64,000 bases of DNA from Parasporobacterium sp. GTDB lineage: Bacteria > Bacillota > Clostridia > Lachnospirales > Lachnospiraceae. Both the position numbers and the translations under genes were made by a program. Positions 28,565 to 37,591 of this stretch are shown piece by piece (positions within the stretch are counted from its first letter, which is position 1; every line of letters begins with the position of its first letter). The stretch is from assembly GCA_017459985.1 (NCBI GenBank), contig JAFUBX010000028.1, forward strand, positions 1-64,000. Reading direction: 5' to 3'. The notes below the pieces were generated by a model. The model was given only the letters and a program-made list of their open reading frames with translations. It was not told where the DNA came from and made no database searches.

Positions 28565-29920
28565 TCAGATGACGGATTTCGTTTTCCATTTCCCGGATTT
28601 AAACCGGATATAGGCGATCAGGAATCCGATAGTCCACCCGATGGGCTGGGACCACCAGATATAGACCGGTGAATGGAAGATCCCCGTCAGCACATAGGCG
28701 AAGGCGATCCGGATACTGAAATTCCCCAGCAGGGAAATCATGGTGGGCATGACATCCCCTGTTCCCCGCAATACGCCGCAGGTGTTATTCATAAATCCCA
28801 TGATGATGTAGAAGACGCAGACGATCCTTACATACTCCGCGCCATGGGCCACCGCTTCCGGATTGGCGGAAGCATCCATGAACAATCCGACGATGGGATT
28901 GCATAAGAGATACATCACAACGGCCAGTGAAATACTGACCACGGCTGTCATCACCAGGGCGGTGCGGAACCCCTTTACAACCCGGTCGTACTGTCTGGCA
29001 CCCATATTCTGGGCCGCGAAGGTGGAGACCGCATTTCCGATCTGCACCATCGGAACGATGGCGAGACCATCGATCTTGGAAGCTGCGGTATATCCGGACA
29101 TAACGGATTCGCCGAAGCTGTTGACCAGGGCCTGCACCGCTACAATTCCCACAGACAGGATCGTCTGTGTGATCATGGTGGGAACCGCCACACGGGCGAT
29201 CTTCAGCAGCATGGCAGGATCAAAAAGTCTTGTCTTTTCCGGATCCTCCAGGTCCTCCGGACATTCTTTCTTCAGATATCTTAAAAGCGCCACAAAACTC
29301 AGGATCGCAGCCAGATACTGGGAAACAATGGTCGCGATGGCGGCTCCCGCCACGCCCCAGTGAAATCCCAGGATAAACCACAGATCCAGCCCAATGTTCA
29401 GGGTGGCGGATCCCGCCAGAAAATACAGCGGCACCTTGCTCTTTCCCAGCGCATTGAAGATGGAGTTTGAAATGTTATAAAGGAACAGCCCCGGAAATCC
29501 AATGATATAAATAATATAATAGGTCCTGGCATCCTCAAACAAGGCTTCCGGCGTATTCATCAGACGGGTTACCGCATCGCAGGTCAGAAGTCCGATCAGA
29601 AGAAACAGAAGGCTGAGTCCCAGCATGGCGGTTACCGAGGTGTTGATGGCAGTGCGCATCCGGGTATACCGCTCCGCTCCGAACAGCTGTGAGATGACAA
29701 CGGAACATCCGATTCCCAGTCCCAGGGCAATCGATACATAGACCCAGCAGATGGAAACAGAGCTTCCCACCGCTCCCAGGGGGCCGGCTCCCAGGGTCCG
29801 TCCTACGATCATGGTATCCGCCAGGGAATAAATCTGCTGGAACAACTGCCCCAGGATCATGGGGATGGCAAATAATATCAGGCTTTTCGTCGGATTGCCG
29901 ACGATCATATCTTTGTTCAT
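28565..29920 (-). CDS. MATE family efflux transporter
   Basis: 451 aa, about 12 membrane helices. Typical MATE segments include IPMILGQLFQQIYSLADTMIVGR near the start and NVGARQ-like NMGARQYDRV at mid-protein. It exports drugs or metabolites using a Na+ or proton gradient. Substrate unknown. Confidence 0.9.
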   Translation of the reverse strand: MNKDMIVGNPTKSLILFAIPMILGQLFQQIYSLADTMIVGRTLGAGPLGAVGSSVSICWVYVSIALGLGIGCSVVISQLFGAERYTRMRTAINTSVTAMLGLSLLFLLIGLLTCDAVTRLMNTPEALFEDARTYYIIYIIGFPGLFLYNISNSIFNALGKSKVPLYFLAGSATLNIGLDLWFILGFHWGVAGAAIATIVSQYLAAILSFVALLRYLKKECPEDLEDPEKTRLFDPAMLLKIARVAVPTMITQTILSVGIVAVQALVNSFGESVMSGYTAASKIDGLAIVPMVQIGNAVSTFAAQNMGARQYDRVVKGFRTALVMTAVVSISLAVVMYLLCNPIVGLFMDASANPEAVAHGAEYVRIVCVFYIIMGFMNNTCGVLRGTGDVMPTMISLLGNFSIRIAFAYVLTGIFHSPVYIWWSQPIGWTIGFLIAYIRFKSGKWKTKSVI

Positions 29921-29974
29921 AAGCTACTCTTTCGGTTGTCGGTTAATATTGCCTGTTTCATATTTTCTGAGTAT

Positions 29975-30559
29975 TCATTGCTCCGGAATCAACTGTGCCT
30001 GGATCTCGTCTTCGGATGCCTTCATGGCCTCCAGCGTCATGGTCAGCAGCTTGTCCAGATCCCATCCCAGCATCTCTGCCCCCTGGGCGATCACCTCCCG
30101 GGAACACCCGGCAGCAAATCGCTTATCCTTGTATTTCTTTTTCAGGGATTTCAGTTCCATATCTTTTGTACTTTTCGAAGGGCGCATCAGTGCTGCCGCC
30201 CAGATAAGACCTGTCAATTCATCGGAGGCAAACAGCACCTTTTCCATCTCATGTTCCGGCGCCACCGGAACGCAGATCCCGTAGCCATGACTGACAACAC
30301 TGTGGATGATGTTCTCGGATACGCCGCCTTCCCGCAGCAGTTCCGGAGCCTTGACGCAATGCTCTTCCGGATAGAGTTCAAAATCAATATCATGAAGCAG
30401 TCCGACGATCCCCCAGTACTGCGCCTCCTCTTCATAGCCCAGTTCCTTCGCATACCATTTCATGACTGCTTCCACCGTGACCGCATGCTGAATATGAAAC
30501 GGATCTTTATTATATTTTGTCAGTAATTCGTAAGCCTGTTCCCTTGTAATCTGCTCCAT
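29975..30559 (-). CDS. HD domain hydrolase
   Basis: 194 aa from MEQITREQAYELL, chosen over an earlier in-frame ATG because GGAAGGG lies upstream. The metal-binding HD motif is in GLLHDIDFELYPEEH, with a further His in VSHGYGI. A predicted phosphohydrolase acting on an unknown, possibly nucleotide, substrate. The gene upstream of it on the minus strand is separated by the 52-bp repeat array. Confidence 0.82.
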   Translation of the reverse strand: MEQITREQAYELLTKYNKDPFHIQHAVTVEAVMKWYAKELGYEEEAQYWGIVGLLHDIDFELYPEEHCVKAPELLREGGVSENIIHSVVSHGYGICVPVAPEHEMEKVLFASDELTGLIWAAALMRPSKSTKDMELKSLKKKYKDKRFAAGCSREVIAQGAEMLGWDLDKLLTMTLEAMKASEDEIQAQLIPEQ

Positions 30560-30732
30560 CGCAAGTCCCTTCCTTTGTCTGATCTTTTTCATTATAGATA
30601 AAGTATCATGAAAGCCGATGCCTTCATGATACTGCATTGATGTCTTATATCTTCTTCTATCCGGGAGGAAAAGTCAAGGAATATTCCGTATTTCCTCTGT
30701 TTTTATCACAGATTGTTAAGGACAATTATTTC

Positions 30733-31047
30733 GGCCGATCAGAATGAATCTGTATCATGTAATATTTTGGTTTTGTATATTTACATGATGATTTTCAACT
30801 TCCAATCATGTAAATATGCTACTGTTCAAAATATGCATGATAGAATCTGCTGATTTTTCATGTATAAATCGAATTTCCCATTCTATACATGATCATTTTC
30901 CGAATTTCATCATGCGAAAACCAGAAAACCTATAATTAACATGATGATACTCTGAATTTCATCATGTAAAAACCAGAAGATTGAAATAATACATGACAAC
31001 CTTCTGGATTTTATCATGTAAAAAATGAGAAATCAGAATAATACATG
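30733..31047. repeat. Five-unit 52-bp tandem repeat array with CATG palindromes
   Basis: Units start at 30784, 30836, 30888, 30940 and 30992, each exactly 52 bases, and a last CATG is at 31044. Every unit has CATG at positions 1-4 and 24-27; the best units read CATGATGA...TTCATCATG, an inverted repeat. The other 25 bases are AT-rich and partly conserved (TAAAAACCAGAA). A decayed half-unit precedes at about 30733. I see no gene between 30560 and 31061. Confidence 0.9.
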
Positions 31048-31061
31048 ACTGCAGCCGCAGT

Positions 31062-31682
31062 TCAATCCAGTTGCAGTTCGTCCCAGTCGATCTTATCTTC
31101 TCTGTAATAGTAGATGTCGTCCCGCCCGGAAATGGCCCGGAGGACCTTGCAGGGATTGCCGACGGCGACCACATTGTCCGGAATATCCCGTGTCACAATA
31201 CTGCCGGCGCCGATCACAGAGTTCACACCGATATGAACTCCCGGAAGGATCGTAACTCCGGATCCGATCCAGGCATTCTCGCCAATATATACATCCCGGT
31301 TAAACTGATACTCTCTGGTTCGCAGAACAGGATTCACAGGATGGGATGCTGTCACGATCGTCACATTCGGGCCAAACATCACATGATCTCCGACATAAAT
31401 GTGGCCGTCATCCACTAGGGTCAGATTATAGTTGGCGTAGATGCCGTTCCCGAAATGGGCATGACGGCCTCCCCAGTTTGCCCGGAATGGAAGCTCGATG
31501 TAACATCCGTCCCCACACTGTGCAAAAACCTGTTTCATATACCTGGTCTTTGCTTCCAGGTCCGACGGCTTCAGCTGATTAAATTCCCATAATCCGTCCA
31601 GAAACTGTCTTTGTTCTTCCAGAATTTCCGGATCTCCCGGATCATAAATCAGCCCCTTCTTCATTCGCTCATACTGCGTCAT
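31062..31682 (-). CDS. Sugar O-acetyltransferase (hexapeptide repeat, Maa/LacA type)
   Basis: 206 aa. N-terminal Mac domain (YERMKKGLIYDPGDPEI) and a left-handed beta-helix with hexapeptide repeats (IGSGVTILPGVHIG, VNSVIGAGSIVTRDI). It moves an acetyl group from acetyl-CoA to a sugar or glycoside hydroxyl. It is the last gene of the long glycoside operon. In this context it may acetylate surplus or non-metabolised sugars, as LacA does; that is inference. Confidence 0.9.
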   Translation of the reverse strand: MTQYERMKKGLIYDPGDPEILEEQRQFLDGLWEFNQLKPSDLEAKTRYMKQVFAQCGDGCYIELPFRANWGGRHAHFGNGIYANYNLTLVDDGHIYVGDHVMFGPNVTIVTASHPVNPVLRTREYQFNRDVYIGENAWIGSGVTILPGVHIGVNSVIGAGSIVTRDIPDNVVAVGNPCKVLRAISGRDDIYYYREDKIDWDELQLD

Positions 31683-31762
31683 TACAAACCTCCTGATCGT
31701 GCTGTTTCATGAAATAACCGCCGGCGGGATAATCTGCCGGCGGTGTGCTTTTGGGATCCGGA

Positions 31763-32155
31763 TTATTCGATCACAACTTTCCGGGTCATGTTGCCCTCCA
31801 ACGGGACCGGAATATAGGCGGTGCGGGTGCATACGGTGAGATGCACCTCGTGCTCCCCTTTGGAAAGCCCGCCTTCCTTCAGGACCCGGACGGTACCCGG
31901 CGTTCCGTATTCCCACTTGATGGTGCTGACAGTGGTCATTTCGTCCAGAGTAAACCAGTCGTAGGGATCCACCGCAAACCGGATGTTCGCCGGATCTTCC
32001 TTGACGCCATCCACTTCAACAGCCAGAAAGTTAACCATGGAAAGAGGGATTCCCCGGTAGTAAGTAATATGGGTCTGCATTTCGTAGCCGATGATCTTTC
32101 CATCTTCTTCTACATTTTTGCAGGTACCTTCAATAAACACATTATTATCAAACAT
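31763..32155 (-). CDS. C-glycoside deglycosidase beta-subunit-like protein (DUF6379), copy 1
   Basis: 130 aa, no signal peptide. All three copies in this window share the pattern YRG-x-x-LS (here TYYRGIPLSMV), then a (D/Q)(W)FT-x-(E/D)-E-(M/L) block (DWFTLDEM), then GG(L/I)-x-x-G-x-H (GGLSKGEHEV). In the characterised DgpBC-type enzymes such a small beta-sandwich subunit pairs with a TIM-barrel alpha subunit to cut the C-C bond of 3-oxo C-glucosides. The matching alpha gene lies 16 bases upstream. Assignment is by family pattern; the substrate is unknown. Confidence 0.72.
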   Translation of the reverse strand: MFDNNVFIEGTCKNVEEDGKIIGYEMQTHITYYRGIPLSMVNFLAVEVDGVKEDPANIRFAVDPYDWFTLDEMTTVSTIKWEYGTPGTVRVLKEGGLSKGEHEVHLTVCTRTAYIPVPLEGNMTRKVVIE

Positions 32156-32170
32156 CTCCGTTCCTCCTTC

Positions 32171-33181
32171 TCAGCCTTCGACTTCTTTGATGAGTCTTTG
32201 TACCAGTTTCTGATGAGCGGTGACCTGCTCGACCTCCGGGATCGGAGTATCCGGCAGCTGCCAGCGGTTTCCTTCGTATTCGGTGGAAACGTATTTCTGG
32301 TAACCGGCTTTGTGAAGATACTCCAGCACTTCCCTGTAATCGATGCTGTACTCCACTCCTTCTTCCGTCATCTCATACAGTTTGAAGTGGAAATGATTGA
32401 TATACTTCTCCAGACCATCCATGATGGACAGCGGACGGTTCTCATATCCTTCCAGATTCTGGGCGTAGAATGCATCAGCGCCGCTCCTGATCAGGGACGC
32501 CAGTTTCGGATCCATTTCTCCGCCGTTCTTATTACGCAGCTCGAAGAAGTCTGTACCGGAAGCAAATACATCATCCGCATATTTTGCGATATCCGGATTC
32601 AGCCCCATCAGCTTCGTGCAGTAATCCCGAACAATTCTCGGCTGTTTTCTCACAAACAGGGAGGTATCCGGAACGATTCCGACATAAGGGGAATTCAGCC
32701 GCAGCATCTCATTGATGTACTCATCTGTCTTCGGGCAGCCAAATCCCAGGCCGCCATGGATCTCGATATTCAGAGACACATTGTTCTTCTCCGCGGTCTC
32801 CAGGCAGGGCTCCAGGATCCAGGCCGGGACAAAGGATACCAGACGGATACAGTCAAATCCCAGCCGATGGGCCATGACGATCTCCTGTTTGATCAGATCA
32901 GCACATTCCCGTTTTGTCAATGTCCGGTTGATATAAAGATTGGTATTCAGGAAAATGTCGTCGCAGGCCAGTCCGGGATGATATTTTGCCATAAGAGAAT
33001 CCCAGCAGGCATAGGTCTCCTCCGACGGAGTCGGTGTGCCGTGCAGCATCTGGTCCGGCAGCAGTTCAATGCCGTCTGCGCCAAGATTCATAACAAATTT
33101 GATGATGTCCTCCAGATTCATTTTACCCTGAAGGAACTGGTATTGTAAGCTGTAAAGACTTACGCTTGATTTGATTCCCAT
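32171..33181 (-). CDS. C-glycoside deglycosidase alpha-subunit-like TIM-barrel protein, copy 1
   Basis: 336 aa from MGIKSSVSLYS, behind GGAGG; a longer upstream start is not needed. Xylose-isomerase-like barrel with metal ligands in matching places: Glu in DGIELLP, Glu in LNIEIHGG, Asp in IVPDTSLF, His in HFHFKLYE and Glu in VSTEYEGN. The SLYSLQYQF start is shared with copy 3. Together with the next gene it should cleave an oxidised glycoside. Plain sugar-phosphate isomerase is the alternative, but the paired small subunit argues against it. Confidence 0.75.
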   Translation of the reverse strand: MGIKSSVSLYSLQYQFLQGKMNLEDIIKFVMNLGADGIELLPDQMLHGTPTPSEETYACWDSLMAKYHPGLACDDIFLNTNLYINRTLTKRECADLIKQEIVMAHRLGFDCIRLVSFVPAWILEPCLETAEKNNVSLNIEIHGGLGFGCPKTDEYINEMLRLNSPYVGIVPDTSLFVRKQPRIVRDYCTKLMGLNPDIAKYADDVFASGTDFFELRNKNGGEMDPKLASLIRSGADAFYAQNLEGYENRPLSIMDGLEKYINHFHFKLYEMTEEGVEYSIDYREVLEYLHKAGYQKYVSTEYEGNRWQLPDTPIPEVEQVTAHQKLVQRLIKEVEG

Positions 33182-33194
33182 AGTTTTCCTCCAA

Positions 33195-34136
33195 TTATGA
33201 CAGCAGCATGCCGACGCCGCCGTAAATTCCGGCCAGATTGCCGAGTTTTGCCAGTTTGATCTTCGTCTTTCTGGACGCATGGAATGCATATTCCTTATAG
33301 TACTTCTTGATGCTGTCCGTCAGGATCTTTCCGGATTTGGACATGCCGCCTCCGAGAACGAAGACTTCCGGATTGATCACACAGGAGATCGTGGCCAGGG
33401 CTCTGCCCAGGATCCGCCCGACTTCATCCACCATATGAAGAGCGACCTCGTCTCCTTCTTTGGCTGCGTCAAAGATCACTTTGGAATTCAGCTCCGGCAG
33501 ATCTCTCAGAACCGTTTTAGCCTTCGGGTGCTCCTTCAGGTAATCTCTGGTGATCCGGGTAAATCCGTTGGCAGAAGCATACTGCTCAAGACAGCCCTTC
33601 TTTCCGCAGCCGCAGGTCTCGGTCTCCCCTTCCTTCGTCGGGATATGGCCGATCTCTCCGGCAGCCCCGTTGAACCCGGGAATGATCTTTCCGTCCACGA
33701 TCACGCCGCCGCCGACGCCGGTTCCCAGGGTCACCATGACCACGTCTTTAAATCCTTTGCCGCCGCCCTGCCACATCTCACCCATGGCAGCCACATTGGC
33801 ATCATTTCCGGTAATGACCTTCAGTTTCGTCAGGTCCTGCAGGATCCGGGTGGCGTTGATCACGCCCCAGCCGAGGTTGACGCACTTAAAGACGGTGCCG
33901 TCACTTCCCACCGGGCCGGGAACGCCCATTCCGATTCCCTCCACATCCTTTTTGGAAATTCCTTTTTCTTTTAATTTTGCGGAAATGGTTTTGCTGATGT
34001 CAGGAAGGATTGCCTCGCCGCCGTTGGCGGTAACCGTGGGGATCTCCCAGGTATCCAGAAGCTTTCCGGTTGTCTCAAACAGCCCCATTTTGACCGTTGT
34101 TCCGCCCACATCTGCACCAAATGCATATTTTTTCAT
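33195..34136 (-). CDS. ROK family glucokinase
   Basis: 313 aa. ATP motif ADVGGTTVKMGLF, sugar site GNDANVAAMGE, ATP loop LGTGVGGGVIVDG and the ROK zinc motif CGCGKKGCLEQY. It phosphorylates glucose from ATP. It lies between two alpha/beta deglycosidase pairs, which suggests it captures the glucose set free by them; that is inference from position. Confidence 0.92.
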   Translation of the reverse strand: MKKYAFGADVGGTTVKMGLFETTGKLLDTWEIPTVTANGGEAILPDISKTISAKLKEKGISKKDVEGIGMGVPGPVGSDGTVFKCVNLGWGVINATRILQDLTKLKVITGNDANVAAMGEMWQGGGKGFKDVVMVTLGTGVGGGVIVDGKIIPGFNGAAGEIGHIPTKEGETETCGCGKKGCLEQYASANGFTRITRDYLKEHPKAKTVLRDLPELNSKVIFDAAKEGDEVALHMVDEVGRILGRALATISCVINPEVFVLGGGMSKSGKILTDSIKKYYKEYAFHASRKTKIKLAKLGNLAGIYGGVGMLLS

Positions 34137-34155
34137 AATGTTCTTTCCTCAATAA

Positions 34156-34602
34156 TCACACAATGATCATTCTTCTGCTGTTCACATGATGCCCGAACTC
34201 CGGCATAAAGATCATGCTTTCTGTATCCGGATTCAGTGCCTCTTCATTTTGCATAATCGGAGGCATATAGGAGGATGTAAAGCAGAATCCGTAGCTTAAA
34301 TCATGGTATCCCTGGGCCAGGCCGCCGGGCTTTTTCACCTTGATCACTGCCGGAGTCAGCACCGACCAGTGGGTCTTGAAATCATCCTTCATTTCCTCTG
34401 CGGTAAAATCCTGTCCGTTGATATTCCAGATCACATGTTCCTTCGTAATCTGTTCTCCGTCGATAGTGACGGTTCCGGTCCGAAGCTGTGACAGAAAGAC
34501 TCCGCGGTAATAAGGAAGACGTACTTTAAACTGGAAGCCGGTGACTTCTCCATTCTCAACAATATTCCGAAATCCGACGGATTGAATTACCTGTTTTTCC
34601 AT
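34156..34602 (-). CDS. C-glycoside deglycosidase beta-subunit-like protein (DUF6379), copy 2
   Basis: 148 aa. Shares PYYRGVFLSQL, DFTAEEM and GGLAQGYHDL with the other two copies but is otherwise divergent and has a longer, acidic and histidine-containing C-terminus. Its alpha partner ends 12 bases upstream. Predicted small subunit of the heteromer, cytoplasmic. Confidence 0.72.
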   Translation of the reverse strand: MEKQVIQSVGFRNIVENGEVTGFQFKVRLPYYRGVFLSQLRTGTVTIDGEQITKEHVIWNINGQDFTAEEMKDDFKTHWSVLTPAVIKVKKPGGLAQGYHDLSYGFCFTSSYMPPIMQNEEALNPDTESMIFMPEFGHHVNSRRMIIV

Positions 34603-34613
34603 TTGTCTCCTCC

Positions 34614-35486
34614 TTAATCGCCCAGCAGACGTTTCATCATAATGTGCTGCTTTCTGAGCATCTGCGTCACTTCATAGCCATCGTCATACTTGTCGGCGCC
34701 TTCGTATTCGCTCAGAAGATATCCGTTCCAGCCGTTGTCCTGCAGTACCTTAATGATCTGCGGATACGGGATCGTGGTCTCTTCAAAGTCGTCGCTCATA
34801 TTGATGAACTTGGCATGGCAGCAATGGATATAAGGAAGAAGAGGGATCAGATCTTCCGGATCATTGGCTTTGAATGCGGGATCGACCCATTCCCCTTCGC
34901 TGAAGCGGGTACGGAAAACGGAAAAATCGATATTCAGTCCGAAGTTCCGGGTTCCGGTTTCTTTGATAAAATCGACAAACGCTTTCACCATCTCCGATTT
35001 CAGATTGGTGGGAGTATGGATCTCAGGAAGCATCTTAATGCCGAATTTTTCTGCCACCGGAAGGGCGCCCTTGATAATCTCTCTCCAGTTCAGCACCGGT
35101 TCCAATGCCTCATTGATGACCGGCATTTTGGTCCGCATGCAGGAAAATCCCAGGCGGGCAGCCAGACGGATGTCCCGGGTCAGCATTTCCACCGCTTCCT
35201 CGGTGGTCAGATCCCGGTAGGCCAGTACATGGGAATCGATCCAGTTGCCGTATTCCACCGGTTCGATCTCATACTTGTCGCAAAGGCGGAACCACTTCTC
35301 AACCCATTCGTCCGTGGGATACGGATAATTCTCAATATGGGTATTGGCCAGGATTTCAATGCCGTGGGCTCCCATATCATGAATGTCTTCGAAGCAGTCT
35401 TCCAGCGTCTTGGTCAGCCCGAATTCTGCGGAATAGCTGTATAATGCGACTCCGCGTTTTGGGCCTTTCTTATCGTAATGGTACAT
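34614..35486 (-). CDS. C-glycoside deglycosidase alpha-subunit-like TIM-barrel protein, copy 2
   Basis: 290 aa, shorter than copies 1 and 3. Metal ligands line up with theirs: Glu in HGIEILANT, Glu in MLPEIHTP, Asp in LNIDFSVF, His in CCHAKFIN and Glu in LLSEYEGAD. The N-terminus reads [13 protein letters not shown], similar to the SLYSL start of the others. It is followed by its beta gene. Probable C-C or C-O bond-cleaving lyase on 3-oxo-glycosides. Confidence 0.74.
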   Translation of the reverse strand: MYHYDKKGPKRGVALYSYSAEFGLTKTLEDCFEDIHDMGAHGIEILANTHIENYPYPTDEWVEKWFRLCDKYEIEPVEYGNWIDSHVLAYRDLTTEEAVEMLTRDIRLAARLGFSCMRTKMPVINEALEPVLNWREIIKGALPVAEKFGIKMLPEIHTPTNLKSEMVKAFVDFIKETGTRNFGLNIDFSVFRTRFSEGEWVDPAFKANDPEDLIPLLPYIHCCHAKFINMSDDFEETTIPYPQIIKVLQDNGWNGYLLSEYEGADKYDDGYEVTQMLRKQHIMMKRLLGD

Positions 35487-35503
35487 AGTGCCTCCTAAAT
35501 TAA

Positions 35504-36571
35504 CTATTCTTCAAATGCAATGGCCCTTCCGGTCCTGCCGGATTCGCGCACCGCATCCATCAGAGCAAAGACTCTGCGGCATTCCGGGATCTGAACCAGG
35601 AACTCCTCTTCTCCCCAGTATGCCTTCCGGTAATTCTCAAAATACATGTCATGCGTCGTCCCCGCAACCGGCAATTCCTCTGTCACCAGCGTTCCCTCCG
35701 GCGGAGGTCCGAAGGATCTTGTGGGGCCTGCAGCCGTCATGGTCCGGGATCCGCCCACATTCTTAAGAAGCTCTGTCTTTCTGACGATCTTTCCTTCCGG
35801 CCAGAATCCGTCTTCATAGGCGCTTCCTTTGTTTCCGGACATCATCCAGTGACGCTCGAACCAGTGTTCCTTATCCGCCAGAAAATAGGTTCCCAGTTCA
35901 ATCTCCGCAAGCACATTATTGTCAAACTTCATCAGGATCTTGAAATAGTCATCCACTTCCACATTGATCACGTTGCGGATATCGGCATATACGGAAACGA
36001 CCTTGTGCCCCTTCATCATCCAGAGAATCTGATCAATCAGATGCACGCCCCAGTCCAGGAGCATACCGCCGCCCTGGTCGATGTAAACATGCCAGTCATG
36101 CATGTTTCCGTTGTGGCCGTACAGACTGCTCTTAATGGAATACACATCCCCCAGTGTCCCGGAATCATAGACATTCTTCATGGTCCGGAAATCCGGATCG
36201 AAGCGTCTCTGATGATGGATCGTAAATTTCACGCCGTATTCCTGTGTCACCCGGATCATATCATCGATCTCTTCCAGGCTCATGGCGATAGGCTTCTCGC
36301 AGATCACGTCCTTGCCGGCTCTGGCGGCCTGGCAGACCAGATCATGATGATAGATATTATTGGCCGCGATCAGCACCACATCCACTTCCGGATCCGCCAT
36401 CAGTTCCTCGTTGCTGGAATACCGCTTCAGTCCTTCTGTCACGTCCTCCAGCTGCTTCGGATCAATATCCGCGAATCCGATCAGCCGGAACCCCGGCGTT
36501 TTCAGGAGCATCGTCTCATGCTCATGCCCCATAAATCCATGTCCGATAATGGCAATGTTAATATCTCTCAT
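35504..36571 (-). CDS. Gfo/Idh/MocA family oxidoreductase, copy 2
   Basis: 355 aa. Rossmann motif [10 protein letters not shown], the EKP motif (CEKPIAMS) with its catalytic Lys, and [11 protein letters not shown] carrying the active-site Asp and His. NAD(P)-dependent sugar dehydrogenase. In C-glycoside pathways such enzymes oxidise the sugar at C3 before bond cleavage and may reduce the 3-oxo-sugar afterwards. Two such enzymes in one operon could do the forward and return reactions. Confidence 0.85.
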   Translation of the reverse strand: MRDINIAIIGHGFMGHEHETMLLKTPGFRLIGFADIDPKQLEDVTEGLKRYSSNEELMADPEVDVVLIAANNIYHHDLVCQAARAGKDVICEKPIAMSLEEIDDMIRVTQEYGVKFTIHHQRRFDPDFRTMKNVYDSGTLGDVYSIKSSLYGHNGNMHDWHVYIDQGGGMLLDWGVHLIDQILWMMKGHKVVSVYADIRNVINVEVDDYFKILMKFDNNVLAEIELGTYFLADKEHWFERHWMMSGNKGSAYEDGFWPEGKIVRKTELLKNVGGSRTMTAAGPTRSFGPPPEGTLVTEELPVAGTTHDMYFENYRKAYWGEEEFLVQIPECRRVFALMDAVRESGRTGRAIAFEE

Positions 36572-36583
36572 GGCCTTTTCCTC

Positions 36584-37498
36584 TTATGAAACAAAATTCC
36601 TCAGGTATCCAACGCTCTGAATAATGGATTTTTTAACCTTCTCCACGGAGCCTTCATAGGCCTTGTCTTCGATCTCGATGCAGGTGTATCCGTCATAGCC
36701 GATATCTGTCAGTGCGGAAACATACTTACCCCAGTCTACATCGCCGAGACCCGGAAGCTTCGGAGACATAAACTGCAGCGGATAACCCATGATGCCCACT
36801 TCCTGCAGCTTGTCCTTATAAATCTTGATGTCTTTGTAATGAACATGGAAGATCTTATCCCTGAACTCATAGATCGGTTTGATATAATCGATCATCTGCC
36901 ATACAAAATGGGAGGGATCGTAGTTGATTCCGAAATTCGGGCTGTCCAGGATCTCGAAGACCTTTTTCCAGTTTGCCGGTGTGGTCATAATGTTCTGTCC
37001 GCCCGGCCACTCGTCTTTGGTAAAGAGCATCGGGCAGTTTTCGATGGCGATCTTCACGCCGGCTTCTTCCGCATGTTTAATGATCGGAGGCCAGATCTCC
37101 TTTACCAGTTCCAGGTTCTCTTCAATATTCTTCTTGCTGTCTCTTCCGATGAACGTTGTGACCATATTGACATCCAGTTTTGCAGATGCATCAATCAGTT
37201 TATGAAGATGCTCCACAGCTGCCGGTCCCTTAACAGGATCCAGCGGATTCGGATAAAATGCCAGGGAGGAGATCTCTACTCCGTTCTTGGCACAGCACTG
37301 TTTGATCTTGCTGATCCTTACATCATCCAGATTATCAACATCGATATGGCTGACACCTGCGTATCTTCTTTCTGCTTTTCCTGCCGGCCAGCAGGCAACT
37401 TCGAGGCATTCAATTCCATATTCACCGGCAAATTCACATACTTCCTCAAAATTCATCGTATCAAGAATTGCAGTTACTAATCCTAATTTCACAGTCAT
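36584..37498 (-). CDS. Sugar phosphate isomerase/epimerase-like TIM-barrel protein
   Basis: 304 aa. Distinct from the deglycosidase alpha subunits: metal site residues in IAIENCPML, INYDPSHF, FHVHYKDI and CIEIED, as in the IolE/IolI and 3-epimerase kind. No small partner gene is beside it. It may rearrange or hydrate the 3-oxo-sugar product. Function inferred from the neighbourhood only. Confidence 0.8.
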   Translation of the reverse strand: MTVKLGLVTAILDTMNFEEVCEFAGEYGIECLEVACWPAGKAERRYAGVSHIDVDNLDDVRISKIKQCCAKNGVEISSLAFYPNPLDPVKGPAAVEHLHKLIDASAKLDVNMVTTFIGRDSKKNIEENLELVKEIWPPIIKHAEEAGVKIAIENCPMLFTKDEWPGGQNIMTTPANWKKVFEILDSPNFGINYDPSHFVWQMIDYIKPIYEFRDKIFHVHYKDIKIYKDKLQEVGIMGYPLQFMSPKLPGLGDVDWGKYVSALTDIGYDGYTCIEIEDKAYEGSVEKVKKSIIQSVGYLRNFVS

Positions 37499-37532
37499 AC
37501 CTCCATTTAATTATGTTCATTGCTCTCATCAT

Positions 37533-37577
37533 CCCAAACCAGGATGAACGATCAGAAAAGTTCATCACTGGTTTGGG
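37533..37577 (-). promoter_or_regulatory. Long intercistronic hairpin
   Basis: Arms CCCAAACCA (37533-37541) plus GATGAAC (37543-37549) pair with GTTCATC (37560-37566) plus TGGTTTGGG (37569-37577), interrupted only by a small internal loop. No T-run. It probably protects or processes the mRNA between the two genes, or is a weak attenuator. Confidence 0.65.
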
Positions 37578-37591
37578 AATCATGTCTTTCG

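Noticed and set aside
30733..31047. CRISPR array
   Set aside because: The regular 52-bp spacing and 27-bp palindromic part look CRISPR-like, but repeats are degenerate, the spacers are similar to each other, and no cas gene is near.
31745..33148. Plus-strand open frame of 467 codons
   Set aside because: Antisense to the deglycosidase pair 1; no recognisable motif.
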